Assembly (NCBI GenBank): GCA_900319275.1
Contig: ONNS01000021.1
Span: 1-34,932, forward strand
Direction: 5' to 3'
Origin: an uncultured Eubacteriales bacterium
Lineage (GTDB): Bacteria; Bacillota; Clostridia; Oscillospirales; Oscillospiraceae
Length of the DNA: 34,932 bases
Shown here piece by piece: positions 23,486 through 31,392 of this stretch. The notes under the pieces were generated by a model. It saw only the letters and a program-made list of their open reading frames with translations. It was not told where the DNA came from and made no database searches. Positions within the stretch are counted from its first letter, which is position 1, and the number at the start of each line of letters is the position of its first letter. The position numbers and the translations under genes are program-made.

Positions 23486-25339
23486 TTACTTGCTGAGCAG
23501 CTTGCCGATGTGGCGGCCGAAGGTCATGGTGCGGCCGCAGGCGAGGCCCGTGAAGAGGTTCGGATAGTTGTTGGCAAACACACCGCCGGTGCAGTCGCCG
23601 GTGGCATACAGGCCCTCGATGACCGAGCCGTCCTCGCGGATGACCTGCATATCGGTGTTGATGCGCACGCCGTCGAGCGTGGTCAGATGCCAGGCGCAGG
23701 TACGGATGCCGTAGTACGGAGGCGCGTCGACCGGCGTCATGCGGTGGATGCTCTTGCCGTAATCCTCGTCCACGCCCTTCTTGCACAGCTCGTTATAGCG
23801 CTTGACGCTGGCGACAAAGTTGTCCACGGGGATGTTCAGCTTCTCGGCCAGCTCCTCGAGCGTGTCGGCCTTCTGCAGATAGCCCATCTCGAGATGGGAC
23901 TTCTCGCCCTCGGTCATTTCCTTCCAGCAGGCGTCAAAGCTGCGGTTGGAGATGGCGCCGTTGTCGAACGGGAAGAGACGGCAGCAGCCGACCTCCTCGA
24001 ACTGCTCGGCGTACTGCTTGCAGTTCGAATCAAAGATGTCGCAGTAGGTGTGGTTGGGCTGCATGTACATCGAGTGCAGCATGAACTCATAGGGGCCGGA
24101 CTCGTTGCAGAAGCGCTTGCCGTTGAGGTTGACCTTCAGGAAGGGCTGCTCGCCGAACCAGTACCATTTGCCCGCGGTCTGATAGCCGGCCGTCTCGGTG
24201 GGCAGGCAGGAGGCGCGGTTGAACATCATCGAGGCATGGCAGGGATCCATCTCGCCGCCGGCCCAGAGCATCGCCTTGATGCCGGAGCCGTCACCGGCCG
24301 AGCCCATGGGCACGTCAACCTTCATCTTCATGGTCTGGGGCTGCAGGGCCAGCATCATGTCGGTGTTGCGGGCATAGCCGCCGGTCGCGATGACGACGCC
24401 CTTCGAGGCGTTGATGCGGACATAGTGATCGTCGGTGGAGTCCTTGGCGATGATGCCGGTGACCTTGCCGCTCGCGTCCTGCTCGAGCTTGACAAGGGCC
24501 GTGTTGCACCTGAGCGTTCCGCCGAGCGCCTCGAGATGGGCCAGCATGTCGCTGTTGAGGTCGACGTCGTCGGGCTTATTCTCGCGCGGATGGGGGCTGT
24601 GGCCGGTGGCATAGGCCTTGTCACGCTCGGGGTGCTTCTGGTCGCCGATGCCGCCCTCAAGCTGCATGAACCAGTGGCCGGTGCCTTCGAGGAAGTAGGT
24701 CAGCCAGTCGACCATCTCGCCGGATTCGTTGATCCAGACCTTGACGAGATCACTGTCGACATAGCCGGAGGCATAGCGGACGATCTCCTGCAAGGCTTCG
24801 GTCTTGTCGATCTGGAACTCGGGGAACTCGGCAAAGCTCTCGAGCTGGAGGCGCGAGTTGATGGCGCCGATATCCTCTTTGATCTTGGTGGGGGCTGCGC
24901 CGCGCTCGATCGCCAGGACCTGCGCGCCGCCCTCGGCGGCCGTCAGGGCGGTGATCCAGCCGCCGGTGCCGACACCGCAGACGAGGACCTCGGTATCCAC
25001 GGTCTCGGTGATGTCGCTCTCGGCGATCTCGGGGGCCGTGCCCAGCCAGTCGGCATTGACAGCGGGGGCGGGGGCAGCTGCCGCGGGGGCAGCGGCCACG
25101 GGGGCCAGCGACGCCTGCGCGATGCAGTCGGCCGCGGCTTCCTTGATGGCCTTGGAGGTATAGGAGGCGCCGGCTTCGCCGTCGATCTCGGCGGACTGGG
25201 CCTTCATGATGCGGTCGACCATCTTGTCGCCGATCGCGCCGCCGATCGCGGGCGTCTCGCCGGAGACGTCGATCACGACGTCGGTGATGCTGGTCTCGTC
25301 AAAGGTCATCTTGACGACGACTTCGCTCTCGAGTCCCAT
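23486..25339 (-). CDS. FMN-binding/FAD-dependent fumarate-reductase-like flavoprotein, severed from its Tat leader
   Basis: 617 codons. Residues 1-75 form an FMN_bind domain with DGEAGASYTSKAI, the place where ApbE-type enzymes attach FMN to Ser/Thr (consensus SGAT; here AGAS). An Ala/Pro linker (about 78-95) follows, then a FAD_binding_2 domain with the dinucleotide motif CGVGTGGW, VVIATGGYARN, NLNGKRFCNES and the closing GLYATGDCTGGVFANNYPN. Known relatives are exported reductases of fumarate, urocanate or cinnamates; the acceptor here is unknown. Upstream, the same frame continues KPGTYEAKA without a gap back to a TAA at 25367, before which lies a Tat signal peptide. If translated, restart at the ATG at 25339 (weak GAGG 8 nt upstream) would give a cytoplasmic protein. 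Confidence 0.85.
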   Translation of the reverse strand: MGLESEVVVKMTFDETSITDVVIDVSGETPAIGGAIGDKMVDRIMKAQSAEIDGEAGASYTSKAIKEAAADCIAQASLAPVAAAPAAAAPAPAVNADWLGTAPEIAESDITETVDTEVLVCGVGTGGWITALTAAEGGAQVLAIERGAAPTKIKEDIGAINSRLQLESFAEFPEFQIDKTEALQEIVRYASGYVDSDLVKVWINESGEMVDWLTYFLEGTGHWFMQLEGGIGDQKHPERDKAYATGHSPHPRENKPDDVDLNSDMLAHLEALGGTLRCNTALVKLEQDASGKVTGIIAKDSTDDHYVRINASKGVVIATGGYARNTDMMLALQPQTMKMKVDVPMGSAGDGSGIKAMLWAGGEMDPCHASMMFNRASCLPTETAGYQTAGKWYWFGEQPFLKVNLNGKRFCNESGPYEFMLHSMYMQPNHTYCDIFDSNCKQYAEQFEEVGCCRLFPFDNGAISNRSFDACWKEMTEGEKSHLEMGYLQKADTLEELAEKLNIPVDNFVASVKRYNELCKKGVDEDYGKSIHRMTPVDAPPYYGIRTCAWHLTTLDGVRINTDMQVIREDGSVIEGLYATGDCTGGVFANNYPNLFTGLACGRTMTFGRHIGKLLSK

Positions 25340-25366
25340 CGCCTTGGCCTCGTAGGTGCCGGGCTT

Positions 25367-25492
25367 TTAGATGGCATCCGCCGCGTGGGCCACGGGAGCG
25401 GACACACCGCCCATGACGCCCATCGCCGCCATCGAGACGGCGCCGGCAGCCATGCCCTTGAGGAAATCTCTGCGGGATAGTTCTTTTGCCAT
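25367..25492 (-). pseudogene. Orphaned Tat signal peptide of the flavoprotein (in-frame TAA)
   Basis: A 41-codon frame beginning MAKELSRRDFLKGMAAGA carries a textbook twin-arginine motif (SRRDFLK), a hydrophobic core and the cleavage site APVAHA before ADAI. A TAA follows, and the very next codon is the Lys of KPGTYEAKA in the same frame as the flavoprotein. In relatives this junction reads as a continuous chain, with an aromatic residue such as Tyr before KPG; TAC or TAT to TAA is a one-base change. The ribosome site AGGAG is well placed 8 nt before the ATG. The full gene would be 668 residues. The gene is thus split by one nonsense codon, unless the base is a sequencing error or the stop is read through. 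Confidence 0.8.
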
Positions 25493-25562
25493 AAAATGTT
25501 CTCCTTTCAGATTATCACTTTCTTTATTACACGCCGAACATGGCGTAAAATACAAAAACGGT

Positions 25563-26330
25563 TCAGTCTTCGTCGCTGTCCGCGCGCTCTTTTTTCCTTG
25601 CAAACAGCCGGCAGAGTATAATGCTCAGCTCGTAGAGCGCGATCATCGGCAGGGCGACCATGACCTGGCTGACAACGTCGGGCGGCGTGATGACGGCGGC
25701 GACGACAAAAATCAGCACAATCATCACCTTGCGGCCTTTTACCAGCCATTCGGGCCGGAGCAGGCCAAGCCCTGTCAGGCTGACGGAGATCACCGGCATT
25801 TCAAATACAATGCCAAAGATCAGAAACACCGTCGTCAGAAAGCTGATATAGGCCTGGATGCTGATACTGGCCGAGACGTTCACCTCCCCGGTGAACTGGA
25901 TCAGAAAGCCAAGCATAAAGGGGATGCTGATATAATAGGCAAAGAGGATGCCCAGCACAAAGAACGCCGTCCCGATCGTCAGCGCCAGGATCACAAAGCG
26001 GCGCTGCTTTCCCTCGAGCGCGGGGGAACAGAAGCTGTAGATCTCGTACACGAGCACCGGAAAGGCCAGAACGATCGCGGCGATCAGCGCGAGATTCATG
26101 TAGACCATCAAAAGCTCCTGCGGGGCAATGTAGACAAACACATAGCCCGAGCCCTCGCCCATGTCGGTAAAGAGCGTGACGAGCCGCGACGCAAAGGAGA
26201 GGCAGGCGACAAAGCCCAGCAGCAGCACCGCGAGCACAACGGCCGCGCGGTTGCGCAGCTCCTTGAGGTGCCCGCTGAGACTCATGCGCCCCTCGGCATT
26301 GGGTTTCTCCTGCCGTTTAGGTCTTGTCAT
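25563..26330 (-). CDS. tatC: Sec-independent protein translocase TatC
   Basis: A 255-residue membrane protein with six transmembrane helices that recognises twin-arginine signal peptides. The N-terminal cytoplasmic segment MSLSGHLKELRNR is the family start, corresponding to the SHLxELRxR motif. It is followed by a periplasmic loop ending YIAPQELLMVYMNLAL, helix 3 with FPVLVYEIYSFCSPAL and the conserved loop FGIVFEMPVISVSLTGLG. The conserved Pro-Glu region and Glu of FEMP are intact. Its start overlaps the end of tatA by 14 bp, and the Tat-signal flavoprotein starts 70 bp downstream, so the translocase and its likely cargo are one operon. Confidence 0.95.
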   Translation of the reverse strand: MTRPKRQEKPNAEGRMSLSGHLKELRNRAAVVLAVLLLGFVACLSFASRLVTLFTDMGEGSGYVFVYIAPQELLMVYMNLALIAAIVLAFPVLVYEIYSFCSPALEGKQRRFVILALTIGTAFFVLGILFAYYISIPFMLGFLIQFTGEVNVSASISIQAYISFLTTVFLIFGIVFEMPVISVSLTGLGLLRPEWLVKGRKVMIVLIFVVAAVITPPDVVSQVMVALPMIALYELSIILCRLFARKKERADSDED

Positions 26331-26541
26331 CGGCGGAGGACCCTCCGGCAGCCTTGGTCTTCTCGGTCTTCGTCACGGCGCGATCTTCGACTGTCTCGCC
26401 CTCTTCGAGGTCTTCCATGCCCTCTTTAAACTTTTTCGCGCTCTTGCCGAACATCTTGGCCAGCTTCGGGATCTGGGTCGGTCCAAAGATGACGATCACG
26501 ATCACAAGCACGATCAATAATTCCTGAACACCAATTTTCAT
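26317..26541 (-). CDS. tatA: TatA-type translocase subunit
   Basis: A 74-residue protein with a short N-terminal transmembrane helix (GVQELLIVLVIVIVIFGPTQI), the FGP hinge, an amphipathic helix LAKMFGKSAKKFKEGM and an acidic/charged tail. TatA forms the size-flexible pore of the Tat pathway. The ATG at 26541 is chosen because GGAGG lies 7 nt upstream; a more distal in-frame ATG at 26568 would add nine residues that contain this ribosome site. It sits between the tatB-like gene (42 bp upstream) and tatC (overlapping). Confidence 0.92.
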   Translation of the reverse strand: MKIGVQELLIVLVIVIVIFGPTQIPKLAKMFGKSAKKFKEGMEDLEEGETVEDRAVTKTEKTKAAGGSSADDKT

Positions 26542-26583
26542 GTTCTTGCCTCCAATTATCAGCGGCACACAGTATGCCGGGAT

Positions 26584-27066
26584 TTACTTGTTCTCTCTTG
26601 CTTCCGCGTCTTTCGGCGCTTCGGTTTCGGCCGGGGCAGCGTCTGCGGCAGAAACGCTTGCTTCCTCAACAGTGCCCGTGGCTTCCGGGGCCGGCGTCTC
26701 GAGCTTGGAAGACGGTTCCTCCGCGCTCTTTTCCTCCGGCTCGGCGCTCTTCTCCGCAATCGGTTTTTCCGCTGCCTTGGCGGGCTTCTTCGTCGGCCTG
26801 CCGAGATTATTGACACTGCGCTTGATCTCGTTGACGCTGTCCGTCACCTCGGTGATCGGCTCCATCGCCTCGCGCAGCGGCGCCTGCGCTTCCTCCAGCG
26901 GGTCAAGCACGTTTTCTTTGACGTCCTTGGTGACCTCCTGCGTGACCTTGCCGATCTCCTTCAGGGCCGTTCTGAATTTTTTGATATAAGCGGGCAGCTT
27001 GTCCGGGCCGATGATAAACAGCGCCACAAGGAAAATAACGACAAGCTCCCAAGGGCCGATTTTCAT
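26584..27066 (-). CDS. TatB-like (TatA/B/E family) translocase subunit
   Basis: 160 residues. N-terminal helix PWELVVIFLVALFIIGPDKLP with the GP hinge, then a long amphipathic helix (YIKKFRTALKEIGKVTQEVTKDV) and a low-complexity Ala/Glu/Pro/Lys tail of about 75 residues. The length and the GPDKLP motif resemble TatB more than TatA, though many Gram-positives use only TatA; a dual role is possible. It is the first gene of the tat operon, about 100 bp downstream of a strong promoter. Confidence 0.85.
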   Translation of the reverse strand: MKIGPWELVVIFLVALFIIGPDKLPAYIKKFRTALKEIGKVTQEVTKDVKENVLDPLEEAQAPLREAMEPITEVTDSVNEIKRSVNNLGRPTKKPAKAAEKPIAEKSAEPEEKSAEEPSSKLETPAPEATGTVEEASVSAADAAPAETEAPKDAEARENK

Positions 27067-27176
27067 GGTAAAATCCCCCTCTTTCCTGTGTTCGGATCAG
27101 GCATACGCCGGGATGACCGAAAAATATGGAAAGTGCACGATTCTCTTCCGTACACTCCTGTTAAAAATCCTAAACC

Positions 27177-27205
27177 ATTATACGGGAAAAGCAAAACCAA
27201 GTCAA
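27177..27205 (-). promoter_or_regulatory. Sigma-A promoter of the tat operon
   Basis: Minus strand TTGACT (27200-27205), 17 bp, TATAAT (27177-27182). The -35 box lies exactly at the left border of the structured repeat copy B, so the repeat supplies the DNA upstream of the promoter. Confidence 0.85.
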
Positions 27206-27345
27206 TAACTAAATCCCCGCGCGCATGAAATGCGCACACGCGAAACGCAGTTTCGCATGAAAAACACAGAATAATCTGTGTTTTTCGGGGATACCGTTGC
27301 AACGTCGTCTCCAGCTGACGCGCGTTGTGCGTCAGCTGCGGGCTA
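27205..27345. repeat. Structured double-cloverleaf repeat, copy B (right part missing)
   Basis: Nearly the same sequence as copy A over about 140 bp, in the same orientation, from ATAACTAAATCCCCG to GCGGGCTA. The ATCCCCG/CGGGGAT closing stem, the GCGAAAC and ACACAG hairpins and the AGCTGACGC/GCGTCAGCT hairpin are kept. In the last hairpin an A-T pair of copy A is G-C here, a compensatory change. The right half of the second cloverleaf (the ACGTCCGCC hairpin and GGAGAC arm) is absent. It lies between the divergent tat and DUF4317 promoters. Confidence 0.7.
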
Positions 27346-27404
27346 TTGTGGCTTGCTCTCTGTTTCTGCAATAGTGCAATCTGCCGCAACTGCACAAAAC
27401 ACAT

Positions 27405-27433
27405 TTGACATTCTCCGGCTTTTCCTGTAAGAT
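27405..27433 (+). promoter_or_regulatory. Sigma-A promoter of the DUF4317 gene
   Basis: TTGACA, 17 bp, TAAGAT. Transcription would start near 27440, giving a leader of about 250 nt before the ATG at 27691. Confidence 0.7.
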
Positions 27434-27439
27434 ATGCCT

Positions 27440-27690
27440 CGCATCGTCAAACGAAACTCGCTCCAGTCCGCTTCCCCGGTTTCCGAAAGAGCCGGGAAAG
27501 CTCCCTATCCGCTCCTTCCGTTCTCCTCTCAAATTCAAAGCACCTGCTTTGAATTTGTAAAGGACGAGCAGTGGAGTGAGCGAGCTTTCGTGTCTTAAAC
27601 ACGGAAGCGAGACGATACGGAACTTGCGAGGACGTACGGGGTGAGTGAACTGTTACTGAGTCTAAACATTTCGGAAAGGACGCAAATCGC
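27440..27690 (+). other. Long structured 5' leader of the DUF4317 gene
   Basis: No gene seen. Hairpins include AAATTCAAAGCA/TGCTTTGAATTT around 27533-27558 and GCTTTCGTGT/ACACGGAAGC around 27583-27607. The ribosome site AAGGA is near 27675. It does not match any riboswitch class I can recognise by eye. Confidence 0.45.
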
Positions 27691-28821
27691 ATGAACCAGA
27701 AAGAGCTGCGGGAGATCCGCCGCCGGATCCAACCCGAGCACAACAGCATCACCCATATTTACGGCTGCTATGTCAATTCCAATAAAGAGATCATCTCCCG
27801 CATCGACGAATCGCTGGGCCTGCTGAGCAAGGAAGAGCAGGAGAAATACCTGGCTCTGCTGAAAAAGAGCCTGTCCGGCACGCTCGGCAAGAATCTGCTG
27901 GACATCTCCTTTGCCACCAAGCAGGTCATGGACAGCGACGAATACCGCCTGCTCTCCTCGCTGCGCCGCACCGAGCTCGACGACGCGGAGCTGCGCGAGA
28001 GCTTTTACAAGGTTCTGATCGATGCGATGGATCTGGAGGACAACTATCTCATTCTCATGGCGCTCGACAGCTACGACGTGCCCCGCCACCGCAAGGACGG
28101 CGCGATCGACGAGGAGCACGGCGAAGTGTTCAAGTACATGCTCGTCGGCGTCTGCCCGGTGAAGACCGGCAAGCTGGAGCTCGGCTATGTGCCCGAGGAG
28201 AAGCGCTTCCGCAGTTCGCTGGCCGGACAGGTCGTAGCAGCACCCGAGATGGGCTTCATGTTCCCGACCTTCGACGACCGCACGGCGAACATCTACAACG
28301 CCCTCTTCTATACCCGCAACAGCGGCGAGGCGCACGACGGCTTTATCGAGGCGGTATTCCGCACGCAGGTCCCGATGTCGGCCGCGCGCCAGCGCGAGAC
28401 CTTTGACGCCCTGCTGGAGGAGACCGCGCCGCATGAGAACAGCTTTGACGTGGTGCAGTCGGTGCACGAGCAGCTGAGCGAACGCATTGCGCTGCACAAG
28501 GAGAGCCGCGACCCCGAGCCGCTGAGCCTGACGATTCCCGAGATGGGCGAGCTGCTGGAGAAGAGCGGCACCAGCCCCGAGCAGACCGAGGCCTTCTGCC
28601 ACAAGTGCGAGGAGGAATTCGGCGCCGACGCCGCGCTATCCCCCTCCAATCTGACCGACCCCAGGCGCATGACGATCGAAGCCAGCGAGGTGAAGATCAG
28701 CGTCGACCCGAAGTTCGGGTATCTGATCCAGCCGCGCATCATCGACGGAAAAAAATACATCCTTGTCTCCGCCGATCAGGGCATCGAGCTCAACGGCATT
28801 GCCGTGGAAATCGGAGAATAA
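27691..28821 (+). CDS. DUF4317 family protein
   Basis: A 376-residue soluble protein of unknown function, common in Clostridia. It begins MNQKELREIRRRIQPEHNSI, followed by the family segment THIYGCYVNSNKEIIS. The middle part contains LMALDSYDVPRH and GFMFPTFDDRTANIYNALFYTR, and the C-terminal part ends SVDPKFGYLIQPRIIDGKKYILV. No signal peptide, membrane helix or known catalytic motif is visible; the protein is rich in acidic residues and predicted helices. It is transcribed alone from a promoter with a long leader and ends just before a hairpin element. Length and ends look complete. Confidence 0.85.
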   Translation: MNQKELREIRRRIQPEHNSITHIYGCYVNSNKEIISRIDESLGLLSKEEQEKYLALLKKSLSGTLGKNLLDISFATKQVMDSDEYRLLSSLRRTELDDAELRESFYKVLIDAMDLEDNYLILMALDSYDVPRHRKDGAIDEEHGEVFKYMLVGVCPVKTGKLELGYVPEEKRFRSSLAGQVVAAPEMGFMFPTFDDRTANIYNALFYTRNSGEAHDGFIEAVFRTQVPMSAARQRETFDALLEETAPHENSFDVVQSVHEQLSERIALHKESRDPEPLSLTIPEMGELLEKSGTSPEQTEAFCHKCEEEFGADAALSPSNLTDPRRMTIEASEVKISVDPKFGYLIQPRIIDGKKYILVSADQGIELNGIAVEIGE

Positions 28822-28823
28822 TT

Positions 28824-28939
28824 CGTAGGGGCGGCAACCTGCCGCCCGCCAATTATCCGAATATCAAAAAATGTGAGGCTGATGCCTCACATTTTTTGAT
28901 TTCGGTACCGCACGGGCGACCGCAAGGGTCGCCCCTACG
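28824..28939. mobile_element. MITE-like element with CGTAGGGGCG ends and an internal terminator hairpin
   Basis: Perfect 10-bp inverted ends CGTAGGGGCG/CGCCCCTACG. Inside is a 16-bp perfect hairpin (arm TCAAAAAATGTGAGGC, loop TGAT, 28864-28899) whose A/T tracts make it a bidirectional terminator between the convergent DUF4317 and reductase genes. GGGCGAC/GTCGCCC near the right end adds a small hairpin. Repeats with TAGGGGCG ends are widespread in gut Firmicutes. Confidence 0.6.
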
Positions 28940-28959
28940 TTAACCTGAATTGTCTATTA

Positions 28960-31023
28960 TTAGATTGCCATGGCGACGTCCCAGGCGCGCCAGATGGCAG
29001 TGCGCAGGTTGCCGATCGCGACGCAGTCGCCCACGCGGTGGACGTTCTTCGCCTTGTCGCCGACAGGCGTCGGGACAAAGCCGATGCCGTTGACGATGTT
29101 GTCGTACTCGACCTCGGTGACGGTCTTGCCGTCCTTCGAGCGGATGACGACCGTGTGATCCTTGATCTCGGTGATCGTGCTCTCGAGATAGGTCGGGACC
29201 TTCTTGTAGAGCATCATGTCACGCAGGAACGAGGCGTTCGACAGGCAGACGTTCTGGGCGGGCACGAGGTCCTTGGCATACTCGACGATGATCGGGTGCT
29301 TGCCCTGCAGGATCATCTCGTAGGCCGCCTCGCAGGCGGACTGGCCGCCGCCGAAGAACACGACCTTATCGCCCACGGGCACCTTCTCGCGCAGCAGCTG
29401 CGTGAAGGTCAGGCACTTCTCAAAGCCCTTGACGGCGGGCATCGTGCGGGGCACCGAGCCGGTAGCGACAACGATCTCGTCAAAGCCGCGCAGCGTGCCG
29501 AGATCGTTGACCTCGGTGTTGAAGCGGATATCGATGCCGGCCTCCTTGACCTCGCGCTCGTACCATCTGAGGAGCTGCTTGTCGTTCTCCTTGAAGCTCA
29601 TGGCCGAGGCCGTGAGGAACAGGCCGCCGATGCGGTCGCTCTTTTCAAAGATGACCGGGTGATGGCCGCGCTTTTTCAGCACGAGGGCCGTCTCGCAGCC
29701 GCCGATGCCGGCGCCGATGATGGCGACCTTCTTCGGGTTCTTGGTGGGCACGATCTTGTAGCGGTCATGCTGCATGGTGGGCGGATACAGCGCGCAGCGG
29801 CCCAGGTGCAGCGAGTCCTCGAGTCCCTGGATGTTGGCCGTGCCCTTGTACTTGGCAAAGTTGAAGCAGCCGTTGTGGCAGCGGATGCAGGGCTTGATCT
29901 CGTCCTCGCGGTCGTGCAGGATCTTCTGGATCCAGTCGGGATCGCAGAGGTTCTGGCGCGCGATGGCCATCGCGTCGAGACGGCCGGCGGCGATCTCCTC
30001 GGCAGCCTTGACCGGGTCCATACGGCCGGCGCAGGCCACGGGGATCGTGACGAACTGGCGGATGTGCTCGACGTCCTCGAGGTTGCAGTTGTCGGGCATG
30101 TACTGTGGCGGATGGGCCCAGTACCAGGCGTCGTAGGTGCCGTTGTCGGCGTTGAGCATATCATAGCCGGCATCCTGCAGATACTTGACGGCCTTTTCGG
30201 ATTCGGGCATGTCGCGGCCGAATTCCTCGAACTCCTCGCCGGGCATGGCACCGTGGCCCCAGCTCTTGGTCTTGGAGACGACGGAGTAGCGCAGCGAGAC
30301 CGGGAAATCGGCGCCGGCCTGCCGCTTGATCTCCTGGACGATCTCGACCGGGAAGCGATAGCGGTTCTCGAACGAGCCGCCGTATTCGTCGGTGCGGTGG
30401 TTCCAGTTTTTGATCGTGAACTGGTCGAGCAGATAGCCCTCGTGCACGGCGTGGATCTCAACGCCGTCGACACCGGCCTCGCGCAGCATCTTGGCGGTCT
30501 TGCCGAAGGCCTCGACCATCTCGTGGATTTCCTGCACGGTCATCGGGCGGGAGGTCAGATCCTCGGCCCAGCGGTTGGGCGTGGCGGAGGCGGAGGCGCA
30601 GCTGTAGCTGACGTCGACGATGGGGCTGGCGAGCTTGTTGAGCAGCGGATTCTTGTTGAGCATGACCATCCAGGGCGTGACGGCCATCGAGCGGCCAAAG
30701 CCGGCGGCCAGCTGGATGAAGAGCTTGGCGCCGGTTTTGTGGAATTCGGGCATCCACGCGGCGAGCTCCTTGAACATGCGCTTGTTCTGCCACAGCCAGC
30801 GGCGGCCCATCGTGTCGCGGACGCACTGCATGCCGGGCAGGATGAGGCCGACGCCGTCCTGCGCGCGCTGCATCAGGAAGTAGGCGGCCTCTTTGTCGAA
30901 GTGGCAGGGCTCCAGCCAGCCGAAGAGCGAAGTGCCGCCCATCGAGCACTGGACGATACGGTTCTTGATCTCGACGTTACCGACCTTAAAGGGGGTAAAC
31001 AAAGGTGCGTATTTTTCGTTCAT
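28960..31023 (-). CDS. Old-yellow-enzyme/2,4-dienoyl-CoA reductase-like Fe-S flavoenzyme
   Basis: A 687-residue NAD(P)H-dependent enoate reductase type enzyme. Residues 1-340 are an FMN-binding TIM barrel (start FTPFKVGNVEIKNRIVQ; GVDGVEIHAVHEGYLLDQF; YGGSFENRYRFPVEIV). A 4Fe-4S cluster site follows near residue 378 (CIRCHNGC, then a fourth Cys in GRCALYP). Next come FAD (KVAIIGAGIGGCETA, about 433) and NAD(P) (VVFFGGGQSACEAA) binding domains. This is the layout of 2,4-dienoyl-CoA reductase, clostridial 2-enoate reductase and the bile-acid enzymes BaiCD/BaiH. It is cytoplasmic and should reduce an activated C=C bond; the substrate is unknown. A small unknown gene precedes it by 31 bp in one operon. 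GGGAG precedes the ATG. Confidence 0.9.
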   Translation of the reverse strand: MNEKYAPLFTPFKVGNVEIKNRIVQCSMGGTSLFGWLEPCHFDKEAAYFLMQRAQDGVGLILPGMQCVRDTMGRRWLWQNKRMFKELAAWMPEFHKTGAKLFIQLAAGFGRSMAVTPWMVMLNKNPLLNKLASPIVDVSYSCASASATPNRWAEDLTSRPMTVQEIHEMVEAFGKTAKMLREAGVDGVEIHAVHEGYLLDQFTIKNWNHRTDEYGGSFENRYRFPVEIVQEIKRQAGADFPVSLRYSVVSKTKSWGHGAMPGEEFEEFGRDMPESEKAVKYLQDAGYDMLNADNGTYDAWYWAHPPQYMPDNCNLEDVEHIRQFVTIPVACAGRMDPVKAAEEIAAGRLDAMAIARQNLCDPDWIQKILHDREDEIKPCIRCHNGCFNFAKYKGTANIQGLEDSLHLGRCALYPPTMQHDRYKIVPTKNPKKVAIIGAGIGGCETALVLKKRGHHPVIFEKSDRIGGLFLTASAMSFKENDKQLLRWYEREVKEAGIDIRFNTEVNDLGTLRGFDEIVVATGSVPRTMPAVKGFEKCLTFTQLLREKVPVGDKVVFFGGGQSACEAAYEMILQGKHPIIVEYAKDLVPAQNVCLSNASFLRDMMLYKKVPTYLESTITEIKDHTVVIRSKDGKTVTEVEYDNIVNGIGFVPTPVGDKAKNVHRVGDCVAIGNLRTAIWRAWDVAMAI

Positions 31024-31054
31024 GGATAACTCCCTCTCTAAACGATAAATTTGT

Positions 31055-31306
31055 TCACTTCAGAAAGCTCTTGAACTGGTTAACCGGCCAGGACAGCAGA
31101 TCGCTGAGAAGACGCAGCTTGCTCTGCACGGCCAGTCTCGTGTCTTCACTGACAAGATTCTGCGCTTTCCCCTTGAGCGCCTTGGGATTGAAGCTCTCGA
31201 TCAGAGTGCCGAAGAAGCCGAGGACCTTGCCGGAATCGAGATATGCCAGCTTGAGCTTCCAATCGGCCAGCCGTTCCTTGGCGCGATCCAATTTTTGTTG
31301 CAGCAC
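31055..31306 (-). CDS. 83-residue protein of unknown function
   Basis: Not recognised. It starts with GTG behind GGAGGG at 8 nt and encodes a basic, predicted all-helical protein: LDRAKERLADWKLKLAYLD, then LGFFGTLIESFNPKALKGKA, then RLAVQSKLRLLSDLLSWPV. There is no signal peptide or clear membrane helix, though the C-terminal helix is amphipathic. It is the first gene after a strong promoter and is followed 31 bp later by the enoate-reductase-like gene, so the two are probably co-transcribed. A chaperone or partner role for the reductase is possible but unsupported. Confidence 0.65.
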   Translation of the reverse strand: MLQQKLDRAKERLADWKLKLAYLDSGKVLGFFGTLIESFNPKALKGKAQNLVSEDTRLAVQSKLRLLSDLLSWPVNQFKSFLK

Positions 31307-31392
31307 GCGGATTTCCCTCCTGTTCTATCCAGAATTTGTGACGGCTGACGCAACCGTTTATGTCATGCCGCACAGACTGAAACCTTATTGTA

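Noticed and set aside
23510-25480. Long plus-strand open frame of 656 codons
   Set aside because: Antisense shadow of the flavoprotein, whose FMN and FAD motifs are clear on the minus strand.
29038-31029. Long plus-strand open frame of 663 codons
   Set aside because: It is the antisense of the enoate-reductase-like gene. It is His/Asp/Gly-rich low-complexity, with no family motif, and results from GC-rich codon bias on the other strand.
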